Shown here piece after piece: positions 34,830 to 48,155 of a stretch of 64,000 nucleotides of DNA. The DNA lies in NCBI RefSeq assembly GCF_024868665.1, contig NC_079910.1, positions 7,350,976 through 7,414,975 on the forward strand. Direction: 5' to 3'. Below the pieces are notes generated by a model. It was given only the letters and a program-made list of their open reading frames with translations. It was not told the DNA's origin and made no database searches. The number at the start of each line of letters is the position of its first letter. Position 1 is the first letter of the stretch. This DNA is from Triplophysa rosa (lineage: Eukaryota; Chordata; Actinopteri; Cypriniformes; Nemacheilidae). The translations under genes were made by a program, and so were the position numbers.

Positions 34830-36829
34830 AAAATAAATTGGTATAATTTGTTTTTGGTAAAATTGTTTTGGTCAGCCATTCGATGTTGTGTTATAAGTGA
34901 ATTTTGGACACTGGCTCTGTCATTTCATCATGCGTCTATAAGCCTCATCATGAACAGAAATCTATAGATTTCTAAAAGCAACATGGTTATGTCATTCATC
35001 ATGAATGCATTACGCACAAGTGTTGTATTTACACTGAAACAATCACGCACTTTTCAGAAGCAAAGTCTCATTACTTTGAGTGCTTAACATTGCAGACCAT
35101 TTAGACACGCATCCAAATAAGCCAAAGAACTGGCCAACATCAGAACTGTTATAATTACTTTAAGTTACATTGTAACCGATCGTGAATTTGCCTCTTTGCA
35201 AATCTTTACGACTGATTGCAACTGAGCATAAAAAGGCAAACAGACATAGTCACAGCAGCCACCGTTGCACTGATCCTGGCCCGGCCTGAACATGTTAAAG
35301 TTTTGTTTTGTCTTGGACGCGGCTGATTACACCCGTCTCCCTTTATGTCATTTTTCTCTGCGCTAGGTGGGAAATAAGGTATTACAGCGGCTCTCAATGG
35401 AGCAATGTTACACTGCCACTGTGCCTTTTTTATCACAACAGACGGTCGCTAAAATGTAATTATCACAGTCTCTCACTGATAGACTGTGCTGAGGACTGAA
35501 AAGGTAATATGGATTATCACAATAGTTATACAGCTCAATACTGCTATCTAACTTTATCCATTTATCTGCAATGATGGGAATCCTTTGTGCCATGCGGCGG
35601 TGTAGCATCTATCTAAATAATAAAGGCCATTGTCTCCCTCTTGAAGAGAAGGGATTGTCTTTTTAATTTCACAGCACTTTTGTTATTGTTAATATTCAAG
35701 CTGTGACTGCTCGGCGCTGATGAAATTGAAATATTGGAAGCAAAATGTTTCTGGGAAAATGCAGAGAAAACTCAAGGATGTAGTATATACAATTTGAAGG
35801 AAGATTCAGTTTATTTTGTGGGTTTAGTCACAGCCAAGGCAGTTTATCAGTTCACGTTGACAGATTATTCAGCAGTATTTTAGTCTCGTGTAAAATGCTT
35901 AAAAACAAGATGCATTTGCTTACATTGTGTAATATAAAGTATCTTCAGTATGTTGGCAAACCCTATTTTTTAGACATAATCTTGCTAAGAATATTTTTAA
36001 AAAGCATTGGAAAATCTGGTATGAAGATTCAATTTATTCATTATTAAAAAAAGTTTGATCATCTTTCACAGTTTTTCTTATCAAGTGTAATTATAGTTTT
36101 ATTAATAATCAGTTATTTTTACTAGAAATTGCTGGAAAGAATAAAATAAAAAAAATAAAAAGGTGTTTTTATGCAGTGTAGTTCTCTTGTATTGTTGTAG
36201 TGATGTAAGGGAGCCATTCAGCATTAAAGAGAGGCGCTCTTCAATCTTTATCTGTCTTGCGTGTGTGCATGTGTTTGTGTGCCAGCAGCTTTGAAGAGCA
36301 CATATAGAATAGACAACACTTGTATTCACCTCTTTTTCACATATTTTGAGTGGCTCTTTTCTCCTGTCAGATCTATTCAAGCTTTCAATACCTTTTTCTC
36401 CTTCTTCTCTGCTCCTTTCTCAGCGAGCAGGAGGGTTTTACTTTACCCCTTTGTCATCTTAATTGATTGCATTAACCTTTTGAGTATTGAATTTCCCCTG
36501 CATCACACAGAGCACAATGTGGAATATTATCATAATCTCTCCTGGTAATGGACACAGGGCAATCAACGATGCTTTAGGAAAAGTACATCTTTGAAAGATG
36601 GAACGCAATATTATTTTCAATCAAACGGGTACTGGTCTGGCAGGCTTGGAGGAACTTTGGCGCTCTTCTGAGGGGGTTACGTGTTTCTGTGTGGCCGACA
36701 GTTGACACTTTGAACTGTGCGGTCTTTTAAACTTGAGCCGGTCGGCATAGCAAAAACGTTTTTCATCTTATCTTGGTGATAATGATATATCTTAGCTTGT
36801 GTGGGGATTTTTTATTTGACACTTTTGTA
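34830..36829. other. unique non-coding DNA
   Basis: Single-copy AT-rich DNA. The interval 35155-35650 stands out as regulatory-looking and is listed separately. No gene was recognised. Confidence 0.45.
35155..35650. promoter_or_regulatory. candidate conserved non-coding element
   Basis: Contains CGATCGTGAATTTGCC, ACGCGGCTGATTACACC, AAATGTAATTATCACAG and GGATTATCACAATAG, a mixture of homeodomain-like and GATA/TATC-like words in a repeat-free block. No coding structure is visible. Regulatory role is inferred from appearance only. Confidence 0.28.
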
Positions 36830-37089
36830 AGAAATAGTTCCTTAGATGTGCCTAGAACACAAATGAAGATATTTTGAAAAATGTTTGTAACAGAAAACCG
36901 GTGGTCCCCATTGATTTGCATTGGTTTTGTGTCCATAGAAGTCAATGGTGACCAACGGTTTTTGGTTACCAACATTTTTCTAAACATCATCTTTTGTGTT
37001 TTTGTAGATGAAAGAAAATCACACAGGTTCAAAATGACAACAGGTTATGACAACATCATTTTAATTCTGAAGGTGAACTATTCCTTTCA
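36830..37089. mobile_element. cyprinid palindromic MITE (subfamily A)
   Basis: The left end is eroded (AAATAGTTCCTTAG). The core AAGATATTTTGAAAAATG, GGTCCCCATTG and the inverse GTCAATGGTGACCAACGG are clear, and the right end reads AAGGTGAACTATTCCTTTCA. Arms are imperfect inverted repeats centred near 36930. Confidence 0.8.
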
Positions 37090-38071
37090 GTTACAGCGCA
37101 GAGTATTGTTATCTATTTTGTTGTTTAGATTCATATATATTTTACATATTTTTTATGTACAGAATGCACATATGCACTAAAAATACAATATGAGCGTTTC
37201 TATCATTATTGGCACTTTTATGACTTTTGGTTATGACTTTAGAAGAACATGGAAAATACATTTACTAATAATCACACTATTCAAAATCTATCGTTTTAAA
37301 CTATAAAATATATTAATAAAATATATTTAAAAGGTATCAAAAGTTTCCAGGTCAGATTTAATGTTGCCTTTATATGTAGCCTTTAAAAAACTGTTCAAAT
37401 ATTTTAGTTTGGATAAAAATCAAACACTGTGACAAAAAAATGCCCAAAGTTACAGAACCACATATTCAAACTAGCACTAAAAGACACACTGCAGGGTATA
37501 TGTCAGATCAAGTACTACTGGTTTAAAAGTATTCTTTTCACACGTTACGTTTGCTGTAAAAACAAAAACACCCGTTTAAGTAAAAAATACCTTTAGTGTG
37601 AGGTAAATGTTCAGGTATTAAGTGTGATGTAGTCACAGCAACCCTGTTTTGAATAGGATTCTTTAAAATGAGATTTGAAAAGAAAACAAGTGAGATAACA
37701 TACTATTGCGTCTATACAATGATTGACCTAATACTTAGAAACGAGCTTCCTGGGTTGAAAAAGAGGCAGTAGATGTCTATTGATATGATAATTTGTGTTT
37801 CTGTTGGTATGGGCGTACGGCCCGGCCACCCGCTTACCTGAAAAGACCCTTGCTGTGTTTTTCTCTTAGTACTAGTTTGAAGTCTTAGGGGTCAGGAGAT
37901 ACTGACTTTTAAGGCAAGATTATCCCTTGTTTTACTTTGCAGTTGCTGGGCCATATAGTATAATCCCTTTACCCTCTTTACGTTGGCCTGTCAGCATTTA
38001 GAGGGATGTGTAAGTTCATTTTATGCATCTCTCTTTATTCCCTTTACCCTGTACATGTGTTGCACCAATAT
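37090..38071. other. unique AT-rich DNA
   Basis: Nothing recognisable except a junction-like CTTTTCAGGTAAGCG on the minus strand near 37840. It fits both an acceptor and a donor but has no exon around it. Confidence 0.5.
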
Positions 38072-38230
38072 AGGGATAGTTTACTGAAAATTAAAATTCT
38101 GATGTGAACCACATGTATGATTTTCTTTATTCTGTTGAATGCAAAAGGAGATGTTAGGTTGGATGTTCACGCTTATTTTTTACACGATGAAGGTGGATGG
38201 TGACTGGAGGCTGCCAAGGTTCTAAATGCA
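38072..38230. mobile_element. partial palindromic MITE copy
   Basis: TATAGGGATAGTTTACTG at the left, a diverged core, then ACGATGAAGGTGGATGG, which matches the centre of the diverged copy at 8185-8475. The right arm is absent. Confidence 0.55.
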
Positions 38231-38346
38231 CAGTTTAATTGTATTAAAATATACTGCATGCACCATACATATTACATACTATTTTAAGCTCTCTAAAGCC
38301 ATACAGTGAGGAAACTAATATTTAAGTTGTTATTCACAAAAACCTT

Positions 38347-38671
38347 ACAGGAATAGTTCACCTTCAAAATGAAAATTCTGTCATCATTTACTCATTCACT
38401 TACTTTAAACCTGTGTGATTTTCTTTCTTCTGCAAAACATAAAAGATATTTTGAAAAATGTTGGTAACCAAAATCCGTTGGTCCCCGTTTACTTCTATTG
38501 TATGCACACAAAACCAATGCAAATCAATGGGGACCAACGGTTTTCTGAACATTTTTCAAAATATCTTTTGTGTGTTTTGCAGAAGAAAGAAAGTTAGACA
38601 GATTTGAAATGACAAGAGGGCGTGTAAATAATGACAGAATTTTCATTTTTAAGGTGAACTATTCCTTTAAG
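38347..38671. mobile_element. cyprinid palindromic MITE (subfamily A), full length
   Basis: The left end CAGGAATAGTTCACCTTC and right end AAGGTGAACTATTCCTTTAA are good inverted repeats. TCTGTCATCATTTACTCA, GGTAACC, CCAATGCAAATCAATGGGG and CATTTTTCAAAATATC occur in the expected order. It is non-coding. Confidence 0.88.
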
Positions 38672-40367
38672 AGTCATGTCAGCTGCTTTTAGCCTTTTTC
38701 AGCCTCAAGTCACCATTCACTTTCAGTGTATGGATAAGAGCAGTGTTTCTGGTGAACTGCTTGTCTGTTTGATGTCTGACTATTTCTTTAATGTTGATAT
38801 TTTTTTGGCAATAAAGGCTTTAAACGTCCCCGAACAGAGCTGTAGCTCATGCAACACGAAAAAACCTGGACACCTACGCCAATGAAAGCTATTGGTTTAA
38901 TATAATACCACGCTAATGCTTCTGATTAAAATGGATAAAAGTCAATGCTTTGTCATGCCCCCTTATTGGAAGAATGATGACATAAAAACATCCTTTCAAC
39001 GAAAACCCAGCTTCTGTTCGTTACGGGGCATGGCTTGTTGAATTTCAGCATCCTAACAATAGGCCAGGTCTGTGTGTGGAGCCGCTCTGCTCGCAGCCAC
39101 CTGGCTTCTCTCTCCATCTCTTTTGTATTTCAGGATTTATTCAACAAAACCCTGAAAACTGGAGCACTGCAAAAAGCTAAACTGACTTTTCAGGTTTTAA
39201 TGGAAGAGTAAACAGCGGTACAAAGCATAAAATTAATTGATTGTTTAGCAACAAGGAGTCTGTGTTATCACGTTTCCCTGGTAACATGAAATTATTGTCT
39301 GGTTGCTTAGATGAATTGAAGCAAAACAGCCTTTAATTCATACCAACTCTATTATTTTTTTTTTCAGCCAGGAGCAAAAAAATCAATTGAAAGGAACCCT
39401 TATGAGCGGCCAGAGCGGACTTATGATCAATAATTATTGTAAACAGGGATACAGAGTCGTGATTTGATGGCTTCAGCTTTGACGTTCAAAGACAGCGAAT
39501 GCTCATATTTATAGAAAAAATGTTAAGATGATAAACATCGGTGCCAATATCTCAATGCTAGGCGTGAATAGGTCACCGGGTCCATTTCGCGTTAGTTACA
39601 TGCTACATAAACTGCAAAACAAAATGGAGGTTTTGGGGTGAACGATTGGTCAAGGTCAATTAATAAGACAAAAACATCACGCTGTGACTCATCTCACTCC
39701 TGGGTACGGCGTCGCTGATATCCGTTTAATGAAGGCCCCCGATTTCATACACGGTCACGTGACGCGGCTGCCGTACCCATTTAGTAGAGTTTGCCACAAA
39801 TGTTCAATACAGTGCAATTTCACACATCAAGGTCAACCAGTCGATGTGGGTTGTTTTTATACACCGAGACTGAAAATTCCAGTCTGGGTGTCAAACCCTC
39901 ATTCAATAGAGTTGCTGCTTTTTCTGTGAGCAAAGTGAAACATACTGCTCACACTATTCATTGTGTTCTCTGTGGGTTGGTCCGACACAAAACCTCACGT
40001 TTCTGGTGGTTTTCAAGGAGGAACAAGCTGGGACAGAATGAAACATTGAGAAGTTTTGAATAGCCTGATAGCGAGTACATTATAGAAAGCCATTCATTAT
40101 AGCAGTCTGTGCTGGCTGACAGCCTCCTTCTACATTAATATCAATTATCGGCTGATAAATTGCGCAAAACGGTCTCCGCTGCATCGGATATTGTATGTTT
40201 TAACCACACTGTCAAACCTACTCGAGATTCTGGAGGTGTACCAAAAGATCGCAAAATGAGATTTCTTTGTTTTCTTGTTTCTCAGTTGTTTCTCTTAGGC
40301 AAAAGTGAGATAAACTGGAGAGTCTCCTGCTTCTCAGATGTGAGCGTATGTGTGTCTCCTCTGAGGT
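38672..40367. other. unique non-coding DNA
   Basis: No gene was recognised. The section around 39230-39560 (AAATTAATTGATTG, GAAATTATTGTCTGG) is repeat-free and may be regulatory, but the evidence is thin. Confidence 0.45.
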
Positions 40368-40724
40368 TTTAGTCACCCTCGATTTGTTCCAAATCTGTAT
40401 GAATATTTTTTTTTCTGAAATACAGCACACAGAGAAAGATATTTGGAATAATGCTTTTAACCCAACTGTTCTTGGCCACCATTGACTACCATAGTAGGAA
40501 AAATTGCTTTGTAAATCTCTTTGTTCTGTTGAACATGAAGATATTTTGAAGAATGTAGGAAAGCAAACAGTTCTGGGGCACTTTTGACTACCATTGTAAT
40601 TTTTCTACTATGGTAGTCTATGGTGGCCAAGAACTGTTTGGTTAAATGCATTCTTCCAAATATCTTCCTCTGTGTTCATCAGAACAAATAATTATATACA
40701 GATTTTCGGTGAACTGTACCTTTA
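40368..40724. mobile_element. cyprinid palindromic MITE (subfamily B), internally rearranged
   Basis: Arms at 40471-40497 and 40605-40631 are 27-bp inverted repeats with one mismatch (CTTGGCCACC ... CATAGTAG). Between them lies a second copy of B-type internal sequence (AACATGAAGATATTTTGAAG, CAGTTCTGGGGCACTTTTG). That suggests nested insertion or template switching. The right end reads GGTGAACTGTACCTTTAAA. Confidence 0.82.
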
Positions 40725-43700
40725 AAAAGAGAGATGTGATGTCTCAAACTGTGCTCAGATTTGCAGAGATAATACATTTTCAAATGAATTGCAAGATGAA
40801 TGTAGTATGCATGTAGATTTTATTCAAGATTGTCGCACACAGTTTTATAAGGTATACAACTTACATTGAAATGAAATCTGGCCATTACTCTATAACCCTA
40901 TAGTCACACTGTATGACATTATAGTTAGTCTATTTTCATTTTCTTTGAAATAAAAATCTAAGACAAACTTTCTCCTAAGATACAAAAAATAGTAACCTTG
41001 AAGCAGTAATGTTTTTCTTCCGGGTATGTAACCCATCTCGGTGTCATAGACAAATCTGCAGTTTAAGCTCAGAGCTGGCATTTATTTGAACAACTGACAC
41101 ACAGAGTCGTATTTCCTCCCTTTGCCCAAACCAGCTGTCATCTATTGCAGGCCTAAACCCTCCACGACTGTCTCAGGTTCTCTTGGGTCAAGTCTTACAG
41201 CCAAGCAGAATCATTTTCCTATACATTTCTCACAGTTTGTAAATTCGGGCGCATTACACATGCAAGCGGTGGTTTGATTTACTCCACCCGGACATTTTAT
41301 GACTTTATAACTTTGTTCAAACAAAACAGTCCGTTCGTCTTTCTTCCTGTATTTTTTCGACAAAACTGCACCCGTCCTCCCCCCACCCCACTCATCCACT
41401 CTCTCTGTCACATTCAAAGACTGATATAGAAACAATCCTTATTGATCTAATCTGGTTACCACATGCTATTTTCGACAGTTCCATCGAAAACTCCATCCCG
41501 TCGCAACCCCCCATCGCTCTACCCCGTTCGCCTGACCTACATGGCAGTCACATGGTCTGCCTCCCTGGCCCAGCATTTTATGGAAAATCTGTGGGTGAGA
41601 TAAACCCGCAGGGTTTTAAGTGTTCCTAATTCCTGTCTGTCCTCTCGAGAAAGTCTGATGTGGAGTGAAGCACCATTGTCACAAGACAGACCCATTTCGG
41701 GCAGCTCTATACTCTAAATTCCACCTGTCACAATTTGTTGAATTTGTTAAGTCAATTTATTTGATAAAAATTGTTAACCGCTCAGTGTCCATGTTGATAG
41801 TGTGTTTCAGTCTGGTTGGATGATATCAGCAAGTATAGGAGAGTATAGCAGTGCTGGCGCTTCGCTTGCTTTCGCGCAGTGACCGAGTCCCCTTCACACT
41901 GTTGTCCGCCTGTAAATTTTCTGCTGCCCTTGCTGTTCCACCAATTACACCAAAAGAGCTTTAGTGATTTTTTCTTGTCGCCTTTTATATATTTATTTAT
42001 TTTACAGGCGAATGCAAAGCATCGCTGAAGGTTAAAAAAAATGCTGAATTTCATGGCGCCTATAATGTAAACTTCTTTTCTGCTCCTTAACTCACGGTGG
42101 GGCTGATCAATAGATGTCAGCTGTGCTTGCTGGTTTCAGAAAGCATTTTGTCTAACATTACTTAACTCTGCCACGCTTTCATTTTTCTGTAATTCAAATT
42201 CAGATTCATCCTCAAACATGTTTAAAGCAGCAAATAAGTAATTTTATTACCAGCTAACCAGAGCCAGGCAATGAAATAAATCTGACATATGCGGCACTAA
42301 CACGCTGACAAAGTTTACAAGAGAAGGTGAATGTGTTTAGGAGAACATCTGAGCCTGTTCGCTTGAGAATGCAACCTCTTTTAAAACATTACACCTTTAA
42401 GACTTATTGGAGGTGATGCGTGTGTGTTACTTTTTACTGTTTTCAGAGGGGAATTATTTTGCAAATTGTTTACTTTTTGTTTTCTGCGTATTAAGCTGGG
42501 ATATTCAACACTGAAAACATTACAGATTTAATATGACAGAAATGCTGTAGATGTATGTATGTGGTAAGAGTGCAAAGCTTATATTTCTTGTTGTTGGTTG
42601 ATATTAAAAATTACATTGAGGAAGTGTTAAGTAGCATTTGTCTGTGCTGCATAGTGAAGCATCTCCCACTGTTCGTCTTTACCTGCCTCAGTCAAATACT
42701 GTAGTGTTGTGTTAGGCAGGACAGTTTGTACCCTTTTTCTAAAAAAAAAGTCTTTATTATGAGAGCTGCCATGTTGTCTAAATAGGATTTTGAAGACAGA
42801 TTTCCTCTCCAACATGTCTATTTATTTACAGTATAATGCCTCTAATGGACTCTAGTGTTTAATACTCTACTACTTTGTTTGTTTATTAGACCGAAGTGTT
42901 CCTCTCCCAAATTTGATCCAACAGATGCATCACCCACTGTTTATCTATTTGACATTAAAGCAATTCATTGATGCATGTCATTCAGAAAAAAAAATTGTGT
43001 GCTATTGTCATTGTCTTTCCTTACCTGTTTTCTAAAGAGCTTGTATTGGCAGATACATTCTGTAAAATTATATGAGACAGCATTGTACTGTAAGCACTGT
43101 GACATTGAGAATGAGATTACTGTTATTGGTAAGTTCAGGTTTAGCCATATGGTAACCGACAGAGAAAAACACTGGCTAGGATGTTTGTTCAGTCCCTTGG
43201 GGAATACGTAGGAACTCGCATTTGATTGTCACAAGTGCTTTGCTTTTTGGAAATAAAAAAGCCTGTGATTCTAAACTATGAGAAAGATTAAAATGAAGTT
43301 CTTTAAAGTTTGGGTAGGGAAAAAAGAGCTTAGTTTGGGAAATAAACAAGAAAATTGCCCAGTGGGTTTGAAGTTGGTATCCTTAAAGATTTATAATACA
43401 TTTTAAATTATAATTCGTCCTTGTCTCCATATTAGAAGAAAGAGTTGTAAAGTTAGCTCAGCGTTGAATTTTTAATCATTGCAGGAGGTTGCCGGGCAAA
43501 GAATAAAGAATAAACAGAAGGAAAAAAGTGCAATTGCTAGCTGTTTTACTAACTAGTTCTGGATGCCACTAAATATTTGTTTATATATACAGTATACTTG
43601 TTTTTTATACAGAACAGGCCAAAAACTATTTTCAGTGATTTCTGAGAATTGTTGAGATAGCTCCGCCCCTAAACAGCATCAAACTGTGATTGGTTGCTTT

Positions 43701-44029
43701 ACATGTCAACCAGTCTCTCTTCCTAAGTGGACTGCAGTCAAAAACCTGACAACATCGACTAGTCGAACTGGGGACGTAAGCGCAGAGGTTTGGACTGACT
43801 ACTAACCATCTGCATTTCAATGTTAACGCGCCTTCACATCCGTGGGAGGATTATCGGACAATCCCCTGTTTTTTAATGCTGTTGACAAATATCAGATTTG
43901 TCTGTAAAAATGAGCTCCATCCATATCTCTCACCATATGACACACAAAAAAGATTATCCTAAATACCCAGACAGCTTGAGTGTTGGGAAAAAGCAGATTA
44001 AAGTTTCAGTTTAGTAATATTTACAGAGC
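40725..44029. other. unique repeat-poor DNA
   Basis: No gene or recognisable transposon. The block around 42090-42340 (TTTTCTGTAATTCAAATTC, AAATAAGTAATTTTATTACC) resembles a non-coding regulatory element, with low certainty. Confidence 0.45.
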
Positions 44030-45045
44030 TTCTTCTACCTCACCGCCGAGCAGAATCTTCCAAAAGCCGCACTCCCCCGCACCCAGACCGTGAGATGTTT
44101 GTCTAGCAACAATTAATGCCAATATTTATCTAATTCATCATCGCCCAATCCAGTGCCTGAAGGTTGTCTTTTTAGGATATGGCTTTTAAACAAACACAGG
44201 GAGCAGTTAAGAGCGTTAAGTGAATAAAGGCAGCAGGTGTCCTTTCAAACGCAGCTTTGTAGTTCTCCCAGGCTGCTGTGCTGTTGTTTTAGCCGCCCAT
44301 TGGTGTGGAGCTGGGGGTGGCTGGGAAACGGGCCTAGTGGGTGACCCGAGACCCCTCTACTGTCCCATTGTGAGGACTTTTGTGGAAAGGTAACTGCGCC
44401 GTTTGATGTGGGTTTTAAAAGAGCCGGTCTGCCTTGCGTTACGGTATGGCGTGCTGCGCCGAAGCCCGTTTAGCCGTAAATTCATTGTCTGTGAATATGT
44501 TGCTATATACAGGGCTTCCGACGGGTAAACACAATTTGAGTGCATCACCTAGAAAAACAGTCTTTATCACATATTCTTGCAGGAAGAATTACCCGGGGAA
44601 AACAAATTGATGCCCAATGAGGCAAGTTGCAAGGATATTGGTTGCGCGTGCATGATTGAACCCTCGCAGCTGTCATTGTTAGCAGGAATGTAGGATTTTC
44701 AGTTTTCCTTTGCCGTTTATTTCTCAAACTCGTGGTCGTGGGATAAAGAGGATGAAGATGCGCTCTGCACCTGCACACAGGATACTGGCTTTCTGCTCTC
44801 TTCCTGGACCACCTCCATACCCAGAGGTTGACTCCTCAATGCAAGGGCCCATAAATGAAATTAAGGTGTCAATTAGTCAATTATGGCGTAATAACTTGGA
44901 GGGCAGACGTTTAGAAGCAGAGCGTACTTCAGCTAAGTTCATTTCCTCCGGTCCAGGAGCCCTGCGTTTACCACACGTCATTCCCCACAAAGAGTCGCTG
45001 AATAAGGGCCTTCTGCTTGGTTAATTTTATTTTCCGTCCGGTATC
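44030..45045. promoter_or_regulatory. candidate conserved non-coding cluster
   Basis: A repeat-free block with words such as AGCAACAATTAATGCC, TATCTAATTCATCATCG and GGTGTCAATTAGTCAATTA. Composition alternates between AT-rich cores and CpG-bearing segments. Overlapping short frames on both strands show no domain. It fits a set of enhancers; not demonstrated. Confidence 0.3.
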
Positions 45046-45049
45046 TTTT

Positions 45050-45600
45050 TTTAGATCGCCAATTTCCTCTTCTGGTTTGATTTCAGGTTCATTTCTTTTA
45101 TACTTTTTCAGGGATGTACTTTTTCCTCCCAATTCGGCATTGGAGACTTTTATAATTTAGTAATTAAAATCTTTGATAGGCTTTTGAAATTGCATCTAAT
45201 TGAATTTAACGGGGAGATGAATTTCAATTTTATTTGATTACCGGGACCCCTGGCATAGGTATTTATGGAAAAAACTCAACAAAAATATGCTGTGTGGGCT
45301 AAGATGGCATAATAAAATTAGAGGTAATCGGATTTCTCCGTCGTGAATTTCGCTCTAATTTCACTATAATTTTCCATTAGATAGCTAGTTTACAAATATT
45401 TGCTCATCTGCGATGGGAGAAGCTATCTGTCTAAAATGATTATGGTCAGGGCCCTCAGAAATGTGCCCCTTTCTCTCGTTCCCTTTTAAAACCAGATTGC
45501 GAGAGACCAAAATTAGGATGATTACATTAGGACCGTCTGCATCCGGGGGAGATACTGAAACATAATGACATGAGGCAGGGGATGAAAGCTGCGTCAAGAA
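45050..45600. promoter_or_regulatory. strong candidate conserved non-coding element
   Basis: Very dense in TAATT/AATTA cores: TATAATTTAGTAATTAAAAT, GCATCTAATTGAATTT, AAAATTAGAGGTAATCGG, CGCTCTAATTTC and ACTATAATTTTCCATTAG. No simple repeats, transposon ends or splice structure occur. This is the window's best match to the look of deeply conserved homeobox-type enhancers. Function is inference. Confidence 0.38.
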
Positions 45601-46660
45601 AAATGTTTGGACTTTTAAGTAATGTTTTTTAAGTGAACTGGATGTTTCAGCTGGCGCACCTGATTTTTCAGCGCGGTCGCAGGAACACGTTTAACCTTTA
45701 CATGAATTAGTACACACGGCAGGCGCATTGTCATTTGTTTACAAAAAACCATGATAGCCTAATTTAATAAAGATATTTTCATTATAAAGATCACTGCCAC
45801 CAGTCTCCGTTGCACGAGCCAATTAGTTTATGATAAGTAACTTCTGACCGCCGCTTTTGGAGATACACTTACATTTTTGTATGCAATACGTTCACCCCTG
45901 CAAAAATAAATATATAATGCTCTCCAAATAGACGTGAGGGGGAATAATATTCAACATCACAGGCTCACTAGAACAATACAAGGGCAAACGCTTTCTCAGG
46001 CCTTCTCTTCAAGGCACCGCACAAGACTCCCATTTTGTCACATTCAATTTCCTGTCAATTTCACAATTGAGATTTGAGGAGGAAAAAAAGTCTCCTCGGC
46101 TCCTCCATTTTTAATGGCGAAAAAGTCTCTGTGGGAAAGCCTTTTTTTCCGCGTTGGAGAGTTGACGATGCTCCGTCTTTTTATTTGGAGTTTTTTAAAC
46201 CTCGCAGTTGTCCACTCCGTCTGTGCGTCCCACTGGTTGAGACAGCGAGAGGGTTCAAACACAATCTAACTCCCGGCAAAGGTCAGTTTTCTCACTCCGC
46301 ATGGCCCCGGGCCCTAGGCACAAAAGCTCCACAATTCACATCTTTCAACTGGGCGCTGGCTTTTGTCCCGGCAGAGTGAGGCGCTTGGAGCGGGCGGCCA
46401 TCAGACCAGCCCCTCCTGGAGTGCGCGGTCAGGGGCAGCTAAACGTCTGGCCCCTGCATCCCTTTGACGGATGCAGTCCTGCCATGTCACGGCCCTCCTC
46501 CCTGCTCGCCCCCATGCCCTGAGCATATCATCATAATAGGCCACATCAAACGCCATTCAGCTCCTCTCCTAGAAACAGAAATGGCAGCGAAAGAAAAATG
46601 CTCCCCGACCATACCGCTCATTGGCTGACGTCTTTTCGAGTTCGACAGCGGTTGCGCGGC
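45601..46660. promoter_or_regulatory. candidate regulatory block with GC-rich part
   Basis: Unique sequence. The first part is AT-rich with CAATTAGTTTATGATAAG. The part from 46080 is GC-richer (GCGCTTGGAGCGGGCGGCC near 46381) with open frames on both strands that overlap and lack domains. Could be enhancers or a cryptic promoter. Confidence 0.25.
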
Positions 46661-48109
46661 ATTTTTGACGTAATTCACACTGTAAAAGGTGCCATTATCT
46701 TGTGTTGTTTCAAAACTTTTGTGAAGTTGGCAATAGGTGACGGGTGTGGTGTGTTTGTTGATATTTTACATGTTTGTTTTTTTTTGGAATGTCATAAAGA
46801 TATTTGACGTTGAGTGACTGCGCCAGCTCTTCCCTTCTGGATTATTGAGTTTAAGGTGGGACGTTTTGCTATTGTTGCTTTATGACTCATCTGCATGATC
46901 TCTAAATCAACCAAAACCTGTTTTATGCTCACAAATGAGATGCAGCAGTTAGCAAACAGGAACTTGGGATTGACTCATTTTACGGCGTTATGAGGCATTA
47001 CCCAGAATATGCATTTCCCCATTTCATTGACCTTATTTCTCAGCACAATTCATCCAGTTTTGTGTTGCCCAAAACATTGCGTTTCCTGCATGCCGTTTAC
47101 CTTCATGCTCTCACATCAGTTGTGGCTCCAGTTGAAAATGGAAAGATTTGAAAGTTGACCGTGTTTATATAAAAATATGCTGAAAATGCCCGGGTGCGCT
47201 TTTGCATGCCACAGCGGAAGAAACTGCCAGGCAAATAAGGGCTTTGTCTTATAAAGTATTCATTGTAACCTGGTAACGGCTGCCGTTTATCATTTCACCT
47301 GAAATTACAATGAAAACTGATACCTTATCAGGGGGACAAACGCATAAAGAGCCGCCAAAGATGAATGAAGAAGAGAAGGAGGGAAAAAGGGAGGGAGAAG
47401 ATGAGCTCGGGGGATGGGGACTTGTCGTTTTTTTTCCTTTCACGTAATATACAACCAACTGTTCCGAGGATAAGGTTACTTAACCATGTGAGCGGTGTGC
47501 CTGTTCAATATTGATGTCTTTCTTTGCATAAATATGACTCTACAAATTGGCCGATGCTTTATCAAGAGTAAATCGAGTAATTTATTCAAATGAATAGCAG
47601 GCTACAAATAAACGTTGTAAAATGTGACTTTTTAAAAAAGCTCGTGCTTGTTTTCTCATTCTGCTCTCTTTTGTATAACTGGTTTACATGTGAACTTCTC
47701 TGGTGTTCATTTATTTAGTGTTCCGCAAACGTCCCGTTCTGTGTAAATAACACTCATAATAAAATTACCTGTCAAAGACAGTAAGGCGGTATGGGTCTTT
47801 CCCACATTCTGTTTGTTTTACGGCGCTATCTTTAAAAAAACAGTTGCGTGCAAAAAAATGCAAGACTGATTCTTCTAATAAGCTTGATATGTTATCCTTT
47901 GAGTTCTCCCTCCCTCCTCATTTTCATGGAATCGTGGAAAGCTCCTCCCCGGGAGAGTTGAAGAACCTAAAGATGGGAAGGCCAGCCCACTAAGGGGAGG
48001 CAAAGAGTGTGCTCGGGTTCCAGCGCTGCTGTAATTTCCTATCTGCGTATTCAGACATCGCCAAGTGCTTGGTGTGTGCATGTGTACAGGAGCAGAACCA
48101 GAGACAGAG

Positions 48110-48112
<3 letters not shown>
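46661..48112. other. unique non-coding DNA
   Basis: No gene was recognised and no transposon copies were seen. A purine-rich patch lies at 47365-47405. The final 200 bp become GC-richer towards the GA tract. Confidence 0.45.
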
Positions 48113-48152
<40 letters not shown>

Positions 48153-48155
48153 GAG
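48113..48155. repeat. GA dinucleotide microsatellite
   Basis: About 20 GA units with one GGG interruption, about 220 bp upstream of the candidate coding exon. Frames crossing it yield RE repeats that are not real proteins. Confidence 0.93.

Noticed and set aside
37826..37845. Minus-strand CTTTTCAGGTAAGCG junction
   Set aside because: Fits both an acceptor and a donor at the same point, with no exon on either side. Probably a chance motif.
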